Numbered from the stretch's first letter, positions 1 to 13,799 are shown. The stretch is DNA of 64,000 bases from Amanita rubescens (GCA_015039365.1 WION01000120.1:62001-126000), one strand, 5' to 3'. Translations and numbers: made by a program. The notes: a model not told the origin generated them from the sequence alone.

Positions 1-3000
1 CGCAGGTGCCAAGCGGTTCAGCGTCCTCGTAGACGATCATGAAGGTCCAACGGAGCATCTCCTCTCAGAGGAACTAGCAGTCTTTCAGAAGGCATCTCTG
101 GTCATATACAACGATGGGATCTTTTCTAAAAAAGATTTCAGAGGAATATTGCAGACTGGAATTGGCGGAAAGAGGGGCAGGACTGGCGTAATTGGCCACT
201 TTGGATTAGGCGCACTTTCGATGTTTCACTTTACAGAGGTAAGATGGGGTTTGGCTGATATTCCGAAGACTAACACTTCTTCTCTAGCTGGCTATGATTG
301 TTTCGGGCGATCAAGTCCTTTTCATGAGTCCGTCAAAGCAAAACTTGTCGTTCTGCGGGAAACACTCTGTTCTGCTTCCTTTGCAAAGCGTGAAAAAGTA
401 ATTGCTGTCCGGGAGATATTTTCTACGTTTTTAATTTCTATTTCAGGTTATATCCAGATCATCTTAAGCCGTTGGTTGGATTGTTCGGATTTGATCTTTC
501 TTCCACTAAATCATACCAAGGGGTTAGCTTCGTTTCTTCAACGTCGTTCACTGTGCTGACCATTTCCTAGACTCTATTTAGACTGCCGCTCAGGAACGAA
601 TCGCATTCAAGTCAAGATCCTGTTTCTACGACGCCTTGGAGTGTAATACTGGCCCAAGAGATGATTCTCACCGAGTTCGATAAAGTGGCGTACAAATCGC
701 TTCTGTTCACTCGGCTGGGATGTATAGAGGTGCAAAAACGGCAGAATGGCAATATTGAACCTCTTCGCGCCATCAAAAGTGTCCGTGTACCAAACGATCC
801 TACCTCCGGTGATTCATTCAAATCTGAAACGGTGACTTTTGAATCGCCAAAACTGCAAGTACCCAAATGGCTAGTCGTCACGATAGACGTCAATGTCCCT
901 GAAAAATTCAAGGCAGGGCTTGCAAAGAAATATGACATGCATCACCTTCTCCCGATATGCATTGCCGCAACGCTGGACAGTGACCAAGCTCAGAAATTGG
1001 AATATAATCTGTTCTGCACTTTACCGTTGCCCGTCACCACGCCTTTACTGGCCCACATCTCTGCTCCGCTGATCCTAGAACAGGATAGGCGAAATGTACG
1101 CATCAACAGTGACCGAACCGAGATAGAATCCGAATATAACCAATGGTTATTGTCGTCAGAACTCCCTCGCTCATACCTTTGCTTGCTCGAGATGTTATTG
1201 CGGATTCAAGGCACCAATATTGCGTGGTGGCCTGGGGCACACAACATTGATGTCAATTATCCGAGCCGAATTTTTATGAATGCTTTTTGGAGTTCCGAAA
1301 TCCTTAAAGAGAGTTCGAGACGCGTTTTCGCAAGCAAATACAATCCTACATCCCTCCTGAGCCCAGATGAGGTCGTATTATACGCGAATAAGGCAAATGA
1401 ATACACGGCATGCAGCTGCACGCTCCCTAAAGTCCTATCTGCTATTCAACCCCCGAATATTGCGGAGCTCCCTGTTCAATTGTTCGATTACGCTAAAAAG
1501 GCGTTACGTATCGTCGATGGTCCATTTCTCAAAACGCTTTTGGAGCATGCCGATCCGCCCAGCCTACGTTTGTCCGTGGACGAGATGAATAGTTTATTGT
1601 GGTACCTATCGAAGAAGATACAGTTGGATGGCCTACCACTGATCTTGCTTGAGGATGGATCCTGTGCGAAGATCCGCTCGCAATTCACTCAAGCATATTA
1701 TATAGTAGGGGAAGAACAAAATGCTGCCTACCACCTCTTCCGACCCAATCGCCTCGTACACAGGAAGTTCACCGCATCTAAAGACCTTCTGAAAGTTGAA
1801 GTGAATGTATCGCGTCTAGATAACGCTGGAGTAGCAGAACTGGTCGAAGATCATATTGGGCCTGATCATGAACGGTCTGGGGATGAAAAGTACCAAGCTT
1901 GGGTTGCCGCATTTTGGGACGCTAGGCTGAACGTCTCTCTGGAAAGCATTTCACATCTTCCACTAATTCGAACAATCCAGCCATCCAAATTCATCTCCAT
2001 CAGTAGGATGAACGACCCTTCCGTTACTATCGTCGACGCGGAAAGGAGCACTGAAGACTTTGACTATGCTATCCTGCAGAAACTTGGAATGACGATCGTT
2101 CTCAGAAGACGAATACCCGAAAAATCACCAGCTCTAGAGAAGAAGAAACAAGCACCATATAAAAGCTTCTTAGAATATGTGCAGAAAAACGAGGCGAAGG
2201 GGCTCGACGAGATCTCGAGTCTCAAATCGAACGATCGCGATGAGCTGGCCCGTTGGGTTCGATTAAAGTTTTCTCAGACCCCTCAGAACTTGGCGGACAT
2301 TGCCCGTAAGCTACCTGTGTGGCCTATTCGGCAGCGTTTCAAGAAGCCTCCTCGCCTTGGTGCCCTGAAGGATGCCATTGTCCTTCCTGCCACTTTGCCA
2401 TGCGACAATCTACTACCTTTTATAGATCGTCCAGTCATCAACTGGGACAAAGGTATGGAGGGCGTTATGAAAGACGAGTACAGCGCAAAGGCCGTCACCG
2501 AACTTTTGCGTGTTTCACCTGGCTTTATTATTCGTTCTCCTACCGAACGAGCGGCGTACAAGCAATTCGTAAAGGCTTTTCTCAAGTTCAAGAGGGTCGA
2601 GGGGTATTCGCTATTAGTACCTAACGAAGAAGGGGTTTTAACTCCAGTCGAGAGCCTGTTCGAATGCCATGAACTCTTTTCAGCAGCCTTTAAGGCGTCC
2701 CCAGAACGTTTTCTTCCGGTCGACTTCCAAGACATAGCGGAGTTGTTGGGAGACTACGGTTTGAAACTGAGGAATCGTCTTGATCTTGCCATGTTCATAG
2801 AATGTGCGAAAGCATTTGATCAAGACAACGATGATGACGACGACGATGATAGCGGGTGCGAAGCTGATAACCACGACAAACGTAGGAGGAGCGAAGTATT
2901 ATATCGTTATTTCAACAACCTTTCCCTCTCTCCGAATGACGTTGGTCGCTGCCCTGAACTGGATGGACTCAAATTTATTCCGAGGGACTTTACCCGCAGG

Positions 3001-4266
3001 CCGGGCTATGAAGGGATGAACGTAAAGAGAAACAAGCAGGATGACATACTCTCACCCAGTAAAATCACGCTCACCGCATACGAACCTATATGTTGGAGCC
3101 AGAGGGGTTGTGTCGCAACTCAACCCAATTTAACTTTGCGCGGCACTTATCAGAGCTTGGGTAAACCAACTGGAAAAGAAGTTGCAAGTGTCATTTCTTT
3201 GTTCGATACCACAAATTCTCATTTGTTTATAAACAGGTGAAGCATCTCAAAGTTCTTGTTGAACTTGGCAAAAAGTACGGTCACCGTTCGGCGCTGCTCT
3301 CAGACCTCAAAGCGACCTACAAGTGGCTGAACGAGAACGTAGACGAAATCCTCGCTGACATCAAGAACGAAAATCGGAGATCGATATTTCTCAATGTTGA
3401 TAACCCTGAATCTGATCCCTGGGCAGAGCAGTGGCATGCTGCTTCGAACCTTGTGAAGGATCTGCAAGACGTTGGGGACATGCACGACGTGAAAGGTTTT
3501 CTTCGGAATTACGACAATCTGTTAAAAGCTGCTGGCGTCAGGACGATCCAGAAAGTGAAGGCTGAGCCTGTAGCAGCCCAGGACAGGACGGTGTTTCACC
3601 GAAGCCGATTTCGTGAGATGCGTGAACGAGGATTTGAAGTCAATGTCACTTTTAAAGCCATGGACAATGAACACCAAATCGGTCGTGCACACAAAGCTTG
3701 GTTGAGCCTGAATAGCGAGTATTTTTGGCGCAAATTCGTTGTACTTCCAGACTTTCCGGGGGATCCTGGTAAACGCGCGCAAGTGCCAGTGGACGTGTCA
3801 GATTGCTCGAGTCTTTGTGTTAAGGAAACCATCGGTAAGCATTGAGTCAAAGATTTCTTCTTCACTAAATTACCAACGCAGATTGGATTTACGTCGGCGA
3901 GCTACCCGAGTCGATCAAGACTAATCCAAAGAGTGACGAAGAGTCAGAAACGAAACTTGATCTAGCCCTTGGCATGCTTAATCTCGCTCATCGTTGGGAG
4001 ATCGCCGAGTTGCATCTCACTCTCCAAGATTTCATCATCAATGAGCAACATTTTATCAACCCGTACTCGGTTAGAGATGGTACGTATTCATTTTTGGCCT
4101 GTCTGATCGATGACGACTGAGGTTGGTAGTTCGCGAGCACGCAGAGAAGGCGAAGGCGAACAAGCTGTCAGAAGCTTGCAAAGAGTTTGAGGACAAGAAC
4201 CAGGAAATCATCGATGATGCACAGGAGCGTAAACATAACTCCAAAAAGGGTGTTTGTTCTACATAG
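1..4266 (+). CDS. Sacsin-like / BTB protein, copy A (5' end outside window)
   Basis: This is the 3' part of a large multi-exon gene whose complete paralogue is copy B (5443-13799). Exons read: 1-238, 288-397, 447-522, 571-3183, 3237-3834, 3882-4079 and 4130-4266; all junctions keep frame. The window opens inside the second GHKL-type ATPase module; its GxG-type motif GHFGLGALSMFHFTE ends the first exon. The large exon 571-3183 is unbroken and contains a short Asp run near 2830 followed by a basic KRRRSE stretch. The last three exons encode a BTB-like domain (AHKAWLSLNSEYFWR, then DWIYVGELPE and a helical tail). The donor at 3184 is GCAAGT, a GC-AG intron shared with copy B. The C-terminus differs from copy B: after KHNSKKG it reads VCST and stops, because a small deletion and an insertion of about 0.87 kb follow. 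By homology a chaperone-like ATPase joined to a BTB adaptor; the function is inferred. Confidence 0.85.
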
Positions 4267-4855
4267 TTCCGAGGCCGACTAAAAGGAGGTATCGTTTATC
4301 GGTTTTATAAGGGCGAGGTTTGCGGTGAAATTGGAACGGTCAGTTAAGCGCCGTAAGTTACCGAGGTGCAACATGGCCAAACAACCCGGCTCCAAACGGC
4401 TTGATTTTATTCTTAGCAGTTCCGGATACGTTCCGATAAGGCAGACCATCCTTTCCCTCATCGTGTCCATTTTCAACAATACAGCCAAAACTGTTGATGT
4501 TGAACTCTTGTATCCATACATTCACGCTCTCTCTGCCTCTCACTCGCCCCTCGTTTGATCTCATGGGAAGGTTGATACAGGATTCGTCGCCCACCTCGTT
4601 GACAGGATACTACCGTGCCCGCTCAGTTCTCGCCTGGTTGCTGCTCCTTCACGCTCCCTCTTTCCGACAGCCCCTCACCGCCTCGTGTGTATGTGACCTA
4701 GGCCACTGCTATATAGTAGTACTTGTAGAAGTAACACGAGCTCAGTCGTGTAATTATACGACAAATGACTGTATTAACTAGCTAACCTGTAGAAGTAACA
4801 CAAGCTAGTACAAATGAGTTAACATACTGAATATGTGTAACGTAAATGATGCTCA

Positions 4856-4884
4856 CCTCAGTCGTGTATGACAAACGACTGAGG
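4856..4884. repeat. Perfect 10-bp stem hairpin
   Basis: CCTCAGTCGT at 4856-4865 pairs with ACGACTGAGG at 4875-4884 across a 9-nt loop. It lies in the inserted DNA after copy A. Confidence 0.8.
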
Positions 4885-4945
4885 TATGTGTGTGGCCCAA
4901 GGCACACATCAACGAACAGGTACCACGAGGAAGCATACCAAATAT

Positions 4946-4971
4946 GGAAAGTCGGATCAATCCGACTTTCC
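4946..4971. repeat. Perfect 12-bp stem palindrome
   Basis: GGAAAGTCGGAT at 4946-4957 is followed, after a 2-nt loop, by its reverse complement at 4960-4971. Such a tight palindrome suggests a mobile-element terminus or a transcript hairpin; the sequence does not say which. Confidence 0.8.
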
Positions 4972-5442
4972 CGCGTATGCGCCAAAGCGTCCAAGGCTTG
5001 TACAATAAAAGTACGACACCGACCGTGATTGCCTCCGTATCCCACACACTCCAACAGTACTATAGATTGCTAAGGACAGCCTCGGACTCATGCCACGCAA
5101 AGCGGTGGCCCACATCACCAAGTTGCTTACCCTTTCGTTTTGTCCCTGGCGTTGGCGCGAGTACGATATGCTCATTGTGCATTTGCGGCACTAATACATA
5201 TCCAGGCTTCTCTAACTAAGGGCTATCCCCCATGTTCCGAGGCCGCAGCATAGTCTTATGAGTATGTCGTCATCTGTTTGGTGTTATTGATGGCATGCGT
5301 CAAATACTCTTGCGTCTTTTCGGCGATGGCATCAAGTTCTATGAAGCGAAATGCAGCAAGGCTGCGGGAAGCGAAGACCTCGTGATTCCCGCAAGGAGGC
5401 CTAATACATGGAACGCCTCACTTTTCAACTTCCACCAACAAC

Positions 5443-8400
5443 ATGAGTGACGGTTTCGGCGAAACAGTCAGCCCCATCGCGGCGATCCGAGCAATTCTTC
5501 ATGACTATCCTTTCTCTGCAAGTATATTCCGAGAACTGTTGCAGAACTCGGATGATGCAAAGGCTACAAAACAGGTTCGTGCTGTGCTGGGAGACATCTG
5601 TTGAACATTGAAAGCAACAGATATTTGTTCTTGACATGGGGAAAAATGGGGAAGACTCTGCGATAATGGCATACAATGATTCTCAGTTCCGTGAAGAGGA
5701 TTGGAATGCGATCCAAATCATCCACGAGTCGTCCAAGAGAGCAGACACGTCGTAAGTTCGTTGATCTCCGCAGTCAGTTACCATTGCTAACCTCTTACTC
5801 TTCTTTAGTAAAATAGGTAAATACGGCCTAGGTTTTAGAGCTTGTTATCACGTATGTCAATCCATTTTGCTCGTCATCGACACTGATGCGCGTATAGGTC
5901 ACCGACGAACCTCAAATCCTTTCTGGACCTTCGTTCGCCATTCTTGACCCTATCCGTTCTGGTGGCAAGAGAATGATTTACAAGAATTTTGAAAAATCAG
6001 ACCATCGAAAACATTTTGATTTCTTCCTTGATATCTCCAAACCCCCTTCCTCTCCCGGCATGGCCTGGTTACCATCCATGTTGCTTCTCTTTCCCAACAC
6101 TCCTAAATCTTCTTTTTTTCCTGGTACGGTCATCAGATTACCACTTCGATCGTCACCGAGCGAACTAAGCGAGCACGTCGTACCCGTGAAGGAGCTTGAT
6201 CAAATGATCCAGGATTACATCGATGAAGAGTTGAACATTTCTCTTCTATTCCTCAATAGCCTCAGGACGGTCGAAATATGGAAAGTTTATGGCGCAAACA
6301 AGACACGCTTAGCTGCGTGGACCAAATCTGAGAGGAAGGTTGAACGTCAAAGCAAAGAGTCTTCACTTTTCATCCGCAACTTAGTTCTATCGAACGGGAA
6401 CACATACTTTTCTTGGAGAATAATTCAGACAAAGAGTGTGGAAAGTGATGCCAGGTCTCGTCTCGCGGCCCAGGTTGGCGGCGACACTGTGAATCACGTA
6501 TTCGAAAGACACAAATTAAGCGCTGACGTGCGCATTGCTTATCCATTGTTTTCTGACGGGCACACCTCCGGTCGCCTCTTCACGTTCTTGCCCCTCCCAT
6601 CCAGGACGAATTTCCCTGTACATATACATGCTTTATTCGCATTGACGTCGTCAAGACAGAGCTTGCGTAACCGAAGCGAGATCGGAACAGTGGCTGGATC
6701 TGACAACGAGTATGCATATATCTCACTTTTGCCGTGACTTGAAGCTGAAAGTTTTCATTTAGTGTATTAATCAAATGGAACAGTCTGTTGTTCGATCACT
6801 ATATTCCCCAAGCTTGGAGTCGTCTGTTGAAAACGTTGACAGAAGACGCTGTATGCAAAGATATTTTCAGTTCTTGGCCTCCCTTCTACTCGTCGATAAC
6901 GTCTGGTGATGGCCTATACTGGCGAAATATTCTCCCGGAAATGTTGAAGTGTGCGATCCAGTCTGGTTTAGCGATATGGCCGAAAGTATCTGAGGCATAT
7001 ACGACGACATATGTCGACTTGAAGTCATCCGTTGTCGTGGCTAGAGACAAGGTTCATTCGGATGTGCTTATCGCTTTGGCTCGGGTTGGTCTAACGCTGG
7101 TCCAAATGCCCGAAACCCATATGAAGTTCCTCGACGACTCTATAAGCAAGTTAACTCCACATGTCGCCCGGGACCAAATCGAGCGTCGTAGCTTGGAATT
7201 CAATCGTTTGTCTCAGAACCAAAGGAGGGTTTTATGCGAGTACTTTCTCTCTGAGAAGGACTTTAGCAGTATATATGGCCTTCCCCTCTTCCCCACCCTG
7301 GATGGATCGTATATATCCCTTGACAATAGGGACGCGACAAGTCGACGCTACATCGCCCTAAACACTGATGAAGTTGATGCGTTCAGAGCGTCAGCGGGCG
7401 GTGCTATATCTCTAAATGAGTTACCACGCGAAGTGGCAGTGTTGGTACGGGAAAAAGGCACGACTCAGGCCAATATCGATCTGCTATCCCCGCAGTCTGC
7501 CGTTGCTTACTTGTCAAGTGAACCACCACCGCTCAGCGATCAACGATTGACGAAGTTCTGGACGTGGTTGGAGAAATGGCAACAACGTGATCAAACAATG
7601 GTGCTCCTGAAATCCAACACTGTGCTTCATCTCGTTCCGACGTCGAAAGGCCCGCAGCTCGTCTCTTCTCCTGCGTTTCCGGCTCCAGGTTTTCCACTAT
7701 TTGAGAAGCTAGGGCTTGCCTTTGTCAGCTCTGTGCTTCCGAGTACAGTAGTTCAATTTTTGAATAGGCACGGGGTCATCAAAAACATTGATGATATGAA
7801 TCATTTTTTGGCGGCTATCAATTTGGCGGGATTGCAGACTCTTGGCGATGACGAAGCCAAGTTGGTGTTCGACCATATCTCCAGTTGTTACAGGTCAATT
7901 TCTAGTGATAACTTGGCCAAGTTGAAGAAGCTACCCATTTTTCCTGTCCTGGTTCCATCCACAAACTACTTAACGCCAAGCACGAATGCGCAATCTTTGA
8001 TCAAATGTAATACCTCTGTAAAGTGGCGTACCATCATCGGCCTTAGCGTCAAGGGAATCTCGCCTATGCCGCTTATTCCTTTGACGGACAACATAAATTT
8101 CCTTGACAAGTCCTCCTTTAGTAATCCATCATGCTCTTTATTGCAGGCGCTACAACTACCCTACCTCAGCGACGAAGATATTTTGCTGCTTGCCCTTGGT
8201 CAATTTTCTTCACAGCCAAAGTCTCTTCGAGCCCTATTCGTCTCCTACATCAGACAAAATCACAGATGGACCAATAGCGTTACGTCAGTCCTCTGGAAGA
8301 CACAGTTTATTCACTCGTCAGACGGCACCTTGCGATCGCCAATCGAAGTTATTGATCCCAACTCGAGGCTTAAAAGTCTTTTTCTCCCCGCTTCGAGCGA

Positions 8401-11400
8401 CTCGCTTATCCCGACCATGGAGGATGATTACGATCGCGAGATAATCGATGACCTTCGGGACCTAGAGGCGAAGGCATCCGTGTCGTTAGATATAGTGCAA
8501 GAACGAATTTGGTACATCTCGGCAAATCACACGTCGCCTGAGGCGCTAGTCATCGCTCGATCCTTGCTTTCGCTCATGAATGATCCAAGTTTCGTTTGTG
8601 CCAGTTTTCCCATCGACCGCTCCTTGCGCTGGTTACCGACGGAGGCTGGTCTTGTCAGCTTGAAAGAATGCATTGATTGGGGACGTCGTGATGCTGACCT
8701 GTTCGACGAAGTTCTCATCACTCTTGACAAATCTTTTACAATTACACCCTCTTTCCGGGCTCTGCTAGGCTGGGACAAGCCTTTTCCTTTGAATGTCCTT
8801 ACGAAACAATTGGACCTTGTTCTTGGACAACCGAATCCTGATACGCAATATCGCAAAATCAACGAGATTATAAGAGAACTTGCAACCCGCCAGCTCGGAG
8901 ATGCAGATGTTAAAGCTATACACGCAGCTACCGCTGGACGGCCTTGGGTACCCACCAAATCTGGCACGCTCGCGCCGCCCTCCCGTGCCGTGTTCACAAG
9001 TGTAGTTGATTCGAGTTGCTTTCACGAAATTTGCTTCTCGAAGGCGCAAAAGCAAATCTACATGTTCCTTGTGAAGATGGGATGCAACGAACGGTATGTT
9101 GTCACTGTGACCAGGAATGGAGTCATTGATAATGGAGTCAGGCCTTCGGCACCAGCGATTATCAGCGAACTTAGTTCCCTACGCAAAAACGCGGGAACGG
9201 ATAGCAGCATCGTTCAGCAAGCGTTGCAGTTATTACAAATGTTACCTGATTCAATAACAGACAAGGAACGTGCCTCTCTGTTAGTTCCGACGGACACGGG
9301 GGATCTCGTGCCATTATGCACTGGCGTATGTTTTTACAAAGGATCGGTCACTGGCGTAGACGATGGAAAGATCATCGCTCATCACCTTATCACTGAAAAA
9401 CTTGCAAAGAAGATTGGGATCCAATACCTGGGCGTCGACGAAGCACTGAACGACATCGACTTGGGAGGGAGCCCTATCACCCTCATCCGTAACACTTTGA
9501 GGCAATATGATCCGAAACAGTTCTTTACTGAATTCATCGCGAATGCATCCGACGCAGGTGCCAAGCGGTTCAGCGTCCTCGTAGACGATCATGAGGGCCC
9601 GACGGAGCGTCTCCTCTCGGAGGAACTAGCAGTCTTTCAGAAGGCATCTCTGGTCATATACAACGATGGGATCTTTTCTAAAAAAGATTTCAGAGGAATA
9701 TTGCAGACTGGAATTGGTGGGAAGGGGGGCAGGACTGGCGTAATTGGCCACTTTGGATTAGGCGCACTTTCAATGTTCCACTTTACAGAGGTAAGATGGG
9801 GTTTGGCTGATCTTCCGCAGACTAACACATCTTCTCTAGTTGGCTATGATTGTTTCGGGCGATCAAGTCCTTTTCATGAGTCCGTCAAAGCAAAACTTGT
9901 CGTTCTGCGGGAAACACTCTGTTCTGCTTCCTTTGCAAAGCGTGAAAAAGTAATTGCTGTCCGGGAGATATTTTCTACGGTTTTAATCTCTATTTCAGGT
10001 TATATCCAGATCATCTTAAGCCGTTGGTTGGATTATTCGGGTTTGATCTTTCCTTCACTAAATCATACCAAGGGGTTAGCTTCGTTTCTTCAACGTCGTT
10101 CACTATGCTGACCATTTCCTAGACTCTATTTAGACTGCCGCTCAGGAACGAATCGCATTCAAGTCAAGATCCTGTATCTACAACGCCTTGGAGCGTAACA
10201 CTGGCCCAAGAGATGATTCTCACCGAGTTCGATAAAGTGGCGTACAAATCGCTTTTGTTCACTCAAGTGGGTCGTATAGAGGTGCAAAAACGGCAGAATG
10301 GCAATATTGAACCTCTTCGCGCCATCGAAAGTGTCCGTGTACCTGCGGACCCTACATCCGGTGATTCATTCAAATCTGAAACGGTGACTTTTGAATCGCC
10401 AAAACTGCAAGTACCCAAATGGCTAGTCGTCACGATAGACGTCAATGTCCCTGAAAAATTCAAGGCAGGGCTTGCAAAGAAATATGACATGCATCACCTT
10501 CTCCCGATACGCATCGCCGCAGCGCTGGACAATGACCAAGCTCAGAAATTGGAATATAACTTGTTCTGCACTTTACCGTTGCCCGTCGCCACGCCTTTAC
10601 TGGCCCACATCTCTGCTCCGCTGATCCTAGAACAGGATAGGCGAAATGTACGCATCGACAGTGACCGAACCGAGATAGAATCCGAATATAACCAATGGTT
10701 ATTGTCGTCAGAACTCCCTCGCTCATACCTTTGCTTGCTCGAGATGTTATTGCGGATTCAAGGCACCAATATTGCGTGGTGGCCTGGGGCACACAACATC
10801 GATGTCAATTATCCGAGCCGGATTTTTATGAATGCTTTTTGGAGCTCCGAAATCCTTAAAGAGAGTTCGAGACGCGTTTTCGCAAGCAAATACAATCCTA
10901 CATCCCTCCTGAGCCCAGATGAGGTCGTATTATACGCGAATAAGGCAAATGAATATACGGCATGCAGCACGACGCTCCCTAAAGTCCTATCTGCTACTCA
11001 ACCCCTGCATATTGCGGAACTTCCAGTCCAATTGTTCGATTACGCTAAAAAGGCGTTACGTATCGTCGATGGTCCATTTCTCAAAACGCTTTTGGAACAT
11101 GCCGATCCGCTCAGCCTACGTTTGACCGTGGATGAGATGAACAGTTTATTGTGGTACCTATTGCAGACGATAGAGTTGGATGGCCTACCACTGATCTTGC
11201 TTGAGGATGGATCCTGTGCGAAGATCCGCTCGCAATTCACTCAAGCATATTATATTGTAGGGGAAGAACAAAACGCTGCCTACCACCTCTTCCGACCCAA
11301 TCGCCTCGTACACAGGAAGTTCACCGCATCTAAAGACCTTCTGAAAGTTGAAGTGAATGTATCGCGTCTAGATAACGCTGGAGTAGCTGAACTTGTCGAA

Positions 11401-13799
11401 GATCGTATTGGGCCTGATCATGAACGGTCTGGGGATGAAATATACCAAGCTTGGGTTGCCGCATTTTGGGACGCTAGGCTGAACGTCTCTCTGGAAAGCA
11501 TTTCACATCTTCCACTAATTCAAACAATTCAGCCATCCAAATTCATCTCCATCAGTAGGATAGACCACCCTGCTGTTACTATTGTTGATGCAGAAAGGAG
11601 CTATGAAGACTTTGACTTTGCTATCCTGCAGAAACTTGGAATGACGATCGTTCTCAGAAGACGAATACCCGAAAACTCACCCGCACTAGAGAGGAAGAAG
11701 CTGACACCATATAAAAACCTCTTAGAATATGTGCAGAAAAACGAGGCGAAAGGGCTCGACGAGATTTTGAGTCTCAAATCGAACGATCGCGATGAGCTGG
11801 CTCGTTGGGTTCGGTTTAAGTTTTCTCAGACCCCTCAGAACTTGGCGGACATCGCCCTTAAGCTACCTGTATGGCCTATTCAGCAACGTGCCAAGAAGCC
11901 TCCTCGCCTTGGTGCCCTGAAGGATGCCATTGTCCTTCCTGCTATTATGCCATGCGACAATCTATTACCTTTTATAGATCGCGCAGTCATCAACTGGGAG
12001 AAGGGTATGGAGGGCGTCATGAAAGACGAGTACAGCGCAAAGGCCGTCACCGAGCTTTTGCGTGTTTCACCTGGCACTATTATTCGTTCTCCTACCGAAC
12101 GAGCGGCATACAAGCAATTCGTAAAGGCCTTTCTCAAGTTCAAGAGGGTCGAGGGGTATTCGCTATTAGTACCTAACGAGGAAGGGGTTTTAACTCCAGT
12201 CGAGAGCCTGTTCGAATGCCATAGACTCTTTTCGGCGGCCTTTAAGGCATCCCCAGAACGTTTTCTTCCGGTCGACTTCCAAGACATAGCGGGGTCGTTG
12301 GGAGACTACGGTTTGAAACTGAGGAATCGTCTTGATCTTGCCATGTTCATAGAATGTGCGAAAGCATTTGATCAAGACAACGATGATGACGACGACGACG
12401 AGAGCGGGTGCGAAGCTGATAACCACGACAAACGTAGGAGGAGCGAAGTATTATATCGTTATTTCAACAACCTTTCCCTCTCTCCGAGTGACGTTGGTCG
12501 CTGCCCTGAACTGGATGGACTCAAATTTATTCCGAGGGACTTTACCCGCAGGCCGGGCTATGAAGGGATGAACATAAAGAGAAACAAGCGGGATGATATA
12601 CTCTCACCCAGTAAAATCACTCTAACCGAATACGAACCTATATGTTGGAGCCAGAGGGGGTGTGTCATGTTTCAGCCCAATCTAACTTTACGTGGCACAT
12701 ACCAGAGCTTGGGTAAACCAACTGGAAAAGAAATTGCAAGTATCTTTTCTTCGTTCGCCACTATAAATTCTCAGTAATTCATAAACAGGTGAAGCATCTC
12801 AAAGTTCTTGTTGAACTTGGCAAAAAGTACGGTCACCGTTCGGCGCTGCTCTCAGACCTCAAAGCGACCTACAAGTGGCTGAACGAGAACGTAGACGAAA
12901 TCCTCGCTGACATCAAGAACGAAAATCGGAGATCGATATTTCTCAATGTTGATAACCCTGAATCTGATCCCTGGGCAGAGCAGTGGCATGCTGCTTCGAA
13001 CCTTGTGAAGGATCTGCAAGACGTTGGGGACATGCACGACGTGAAAGGTTTTCTTCGGAATTACGACAATCTGTTAAAAGCTGCTGGCGTCAGGACGATC
13101 CAGAAAGTGAAGGCTGAGCCTGTAGCAGCCCAGGACAGGACGGTGTTTCACCGAAGCCGATTTCGTGAGATGCGTGAACGAGGATTTGAAGTCAATGTCA
13201 CTTTTAAAGCCATGGACAATGAACACCAAATCGGTCGTGCACACAAAGCTTGGTTGAGCCTGAACAGCGAGTATTTTTGGCGCAAATTTGTTGTAATTCC
13301 AGACTTTCCTGGTAAACGCACGCAAGTGCCAGTGGACGTATCAGATTGCTCGAGTCTTTGTGTTAAGGAAACCATCGGTAAGCATTAAGTCAAAGATTTC
13401 TCCTTCACTCAATTACCAACGCAGATTGGATTTACGTCGGCGAGCTACCTGAGTCGATCAAGACTAATCCAAAGAGTGACGAAGAGTCAGAAACGAAACT
13501 TGATCTAGCCCTTGGCATGCTTAATCTCGCTCATCGTTGGGAGATCGCTGAGTTGCATCTCACTCTCCAAGATTTCATCATTAATGAGCAACATTTTATC
13601 AACCCGTACTCGGTTAGAGATGGTACGTACTCATTTTTGGCCTGTCTGATGACGACTGAGGTTGGTAGTTCGCGAGCACGCAGAGAAGGCGAAGGCGAAC
13701 AAGCTGTCAGAAGCTTGCAAAGAGTTTGAGGACAAGAACCAGGAAATCATCGATGATGCACAGGAGCGTAAACATAACTCCAAAAAGGGTCGCCGTTGA
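5443..13799 (+). CDS. Sacsin-like double-ATPase / BTB protein, copy B (complete)
   Basis: Twelve exons: 5443-5574, 5621-5751, 5809-5851, 5898-6709, 6763-9093, 9142-9790, 9840-9949, 9999-10074, 10123-12735, 12789-13377, 13425-13622, 13669-13799. They total 7815 nt, exactly 2604 codons plus stop. GHKL/HSP90-type ATPase module 1 lies at residues 30-100: ELLQNSDDA (31-39), LDMG (48-51), GKYGLGF (91-97). A second module lies at about 1280-1365: FTEFIANASDAGAK, IYNDGIFS, GHFGLGALS. An Asp-rich stretch and a KRRRS basic patch follow near 2177-2195. The C-terminus (about 2435-2600) is BTB-like. This resembles sacsin/Nov-type proteins fused to a BTB adaptor; a role in chaperoning or ubiquitin-ligase recruitment is inference. 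The intron at 12736 uses a GC donor. The intron at 9094-9141 is 48 nt with no stop, so its retention would stay in frame. Confidence 0.9.

Larger units (their letters stand above)
4267..5442. other. Intergenic insertion between copies A and B, hairpin-rich
   Basis: Against the region downstream of copy B (13800 onward), copy A has about 0.87 kb of extra DNA, roughly 4264-5128. Homology resumes near 5131 (CCCTTTCGTTTTGTCC, also at 13848). The extra DNA contains repeated words (GTAGAAGTAACAC at 4725 and 4789) and several perfect hairpins, but no coding region I can recognise. It could be a solo LTR or a non-autonomous DNA element; I could not define its ends or a target duplication. The last 270 bases before 5443 hold the presumed promoter of copy B. 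Confidence 0.5.
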
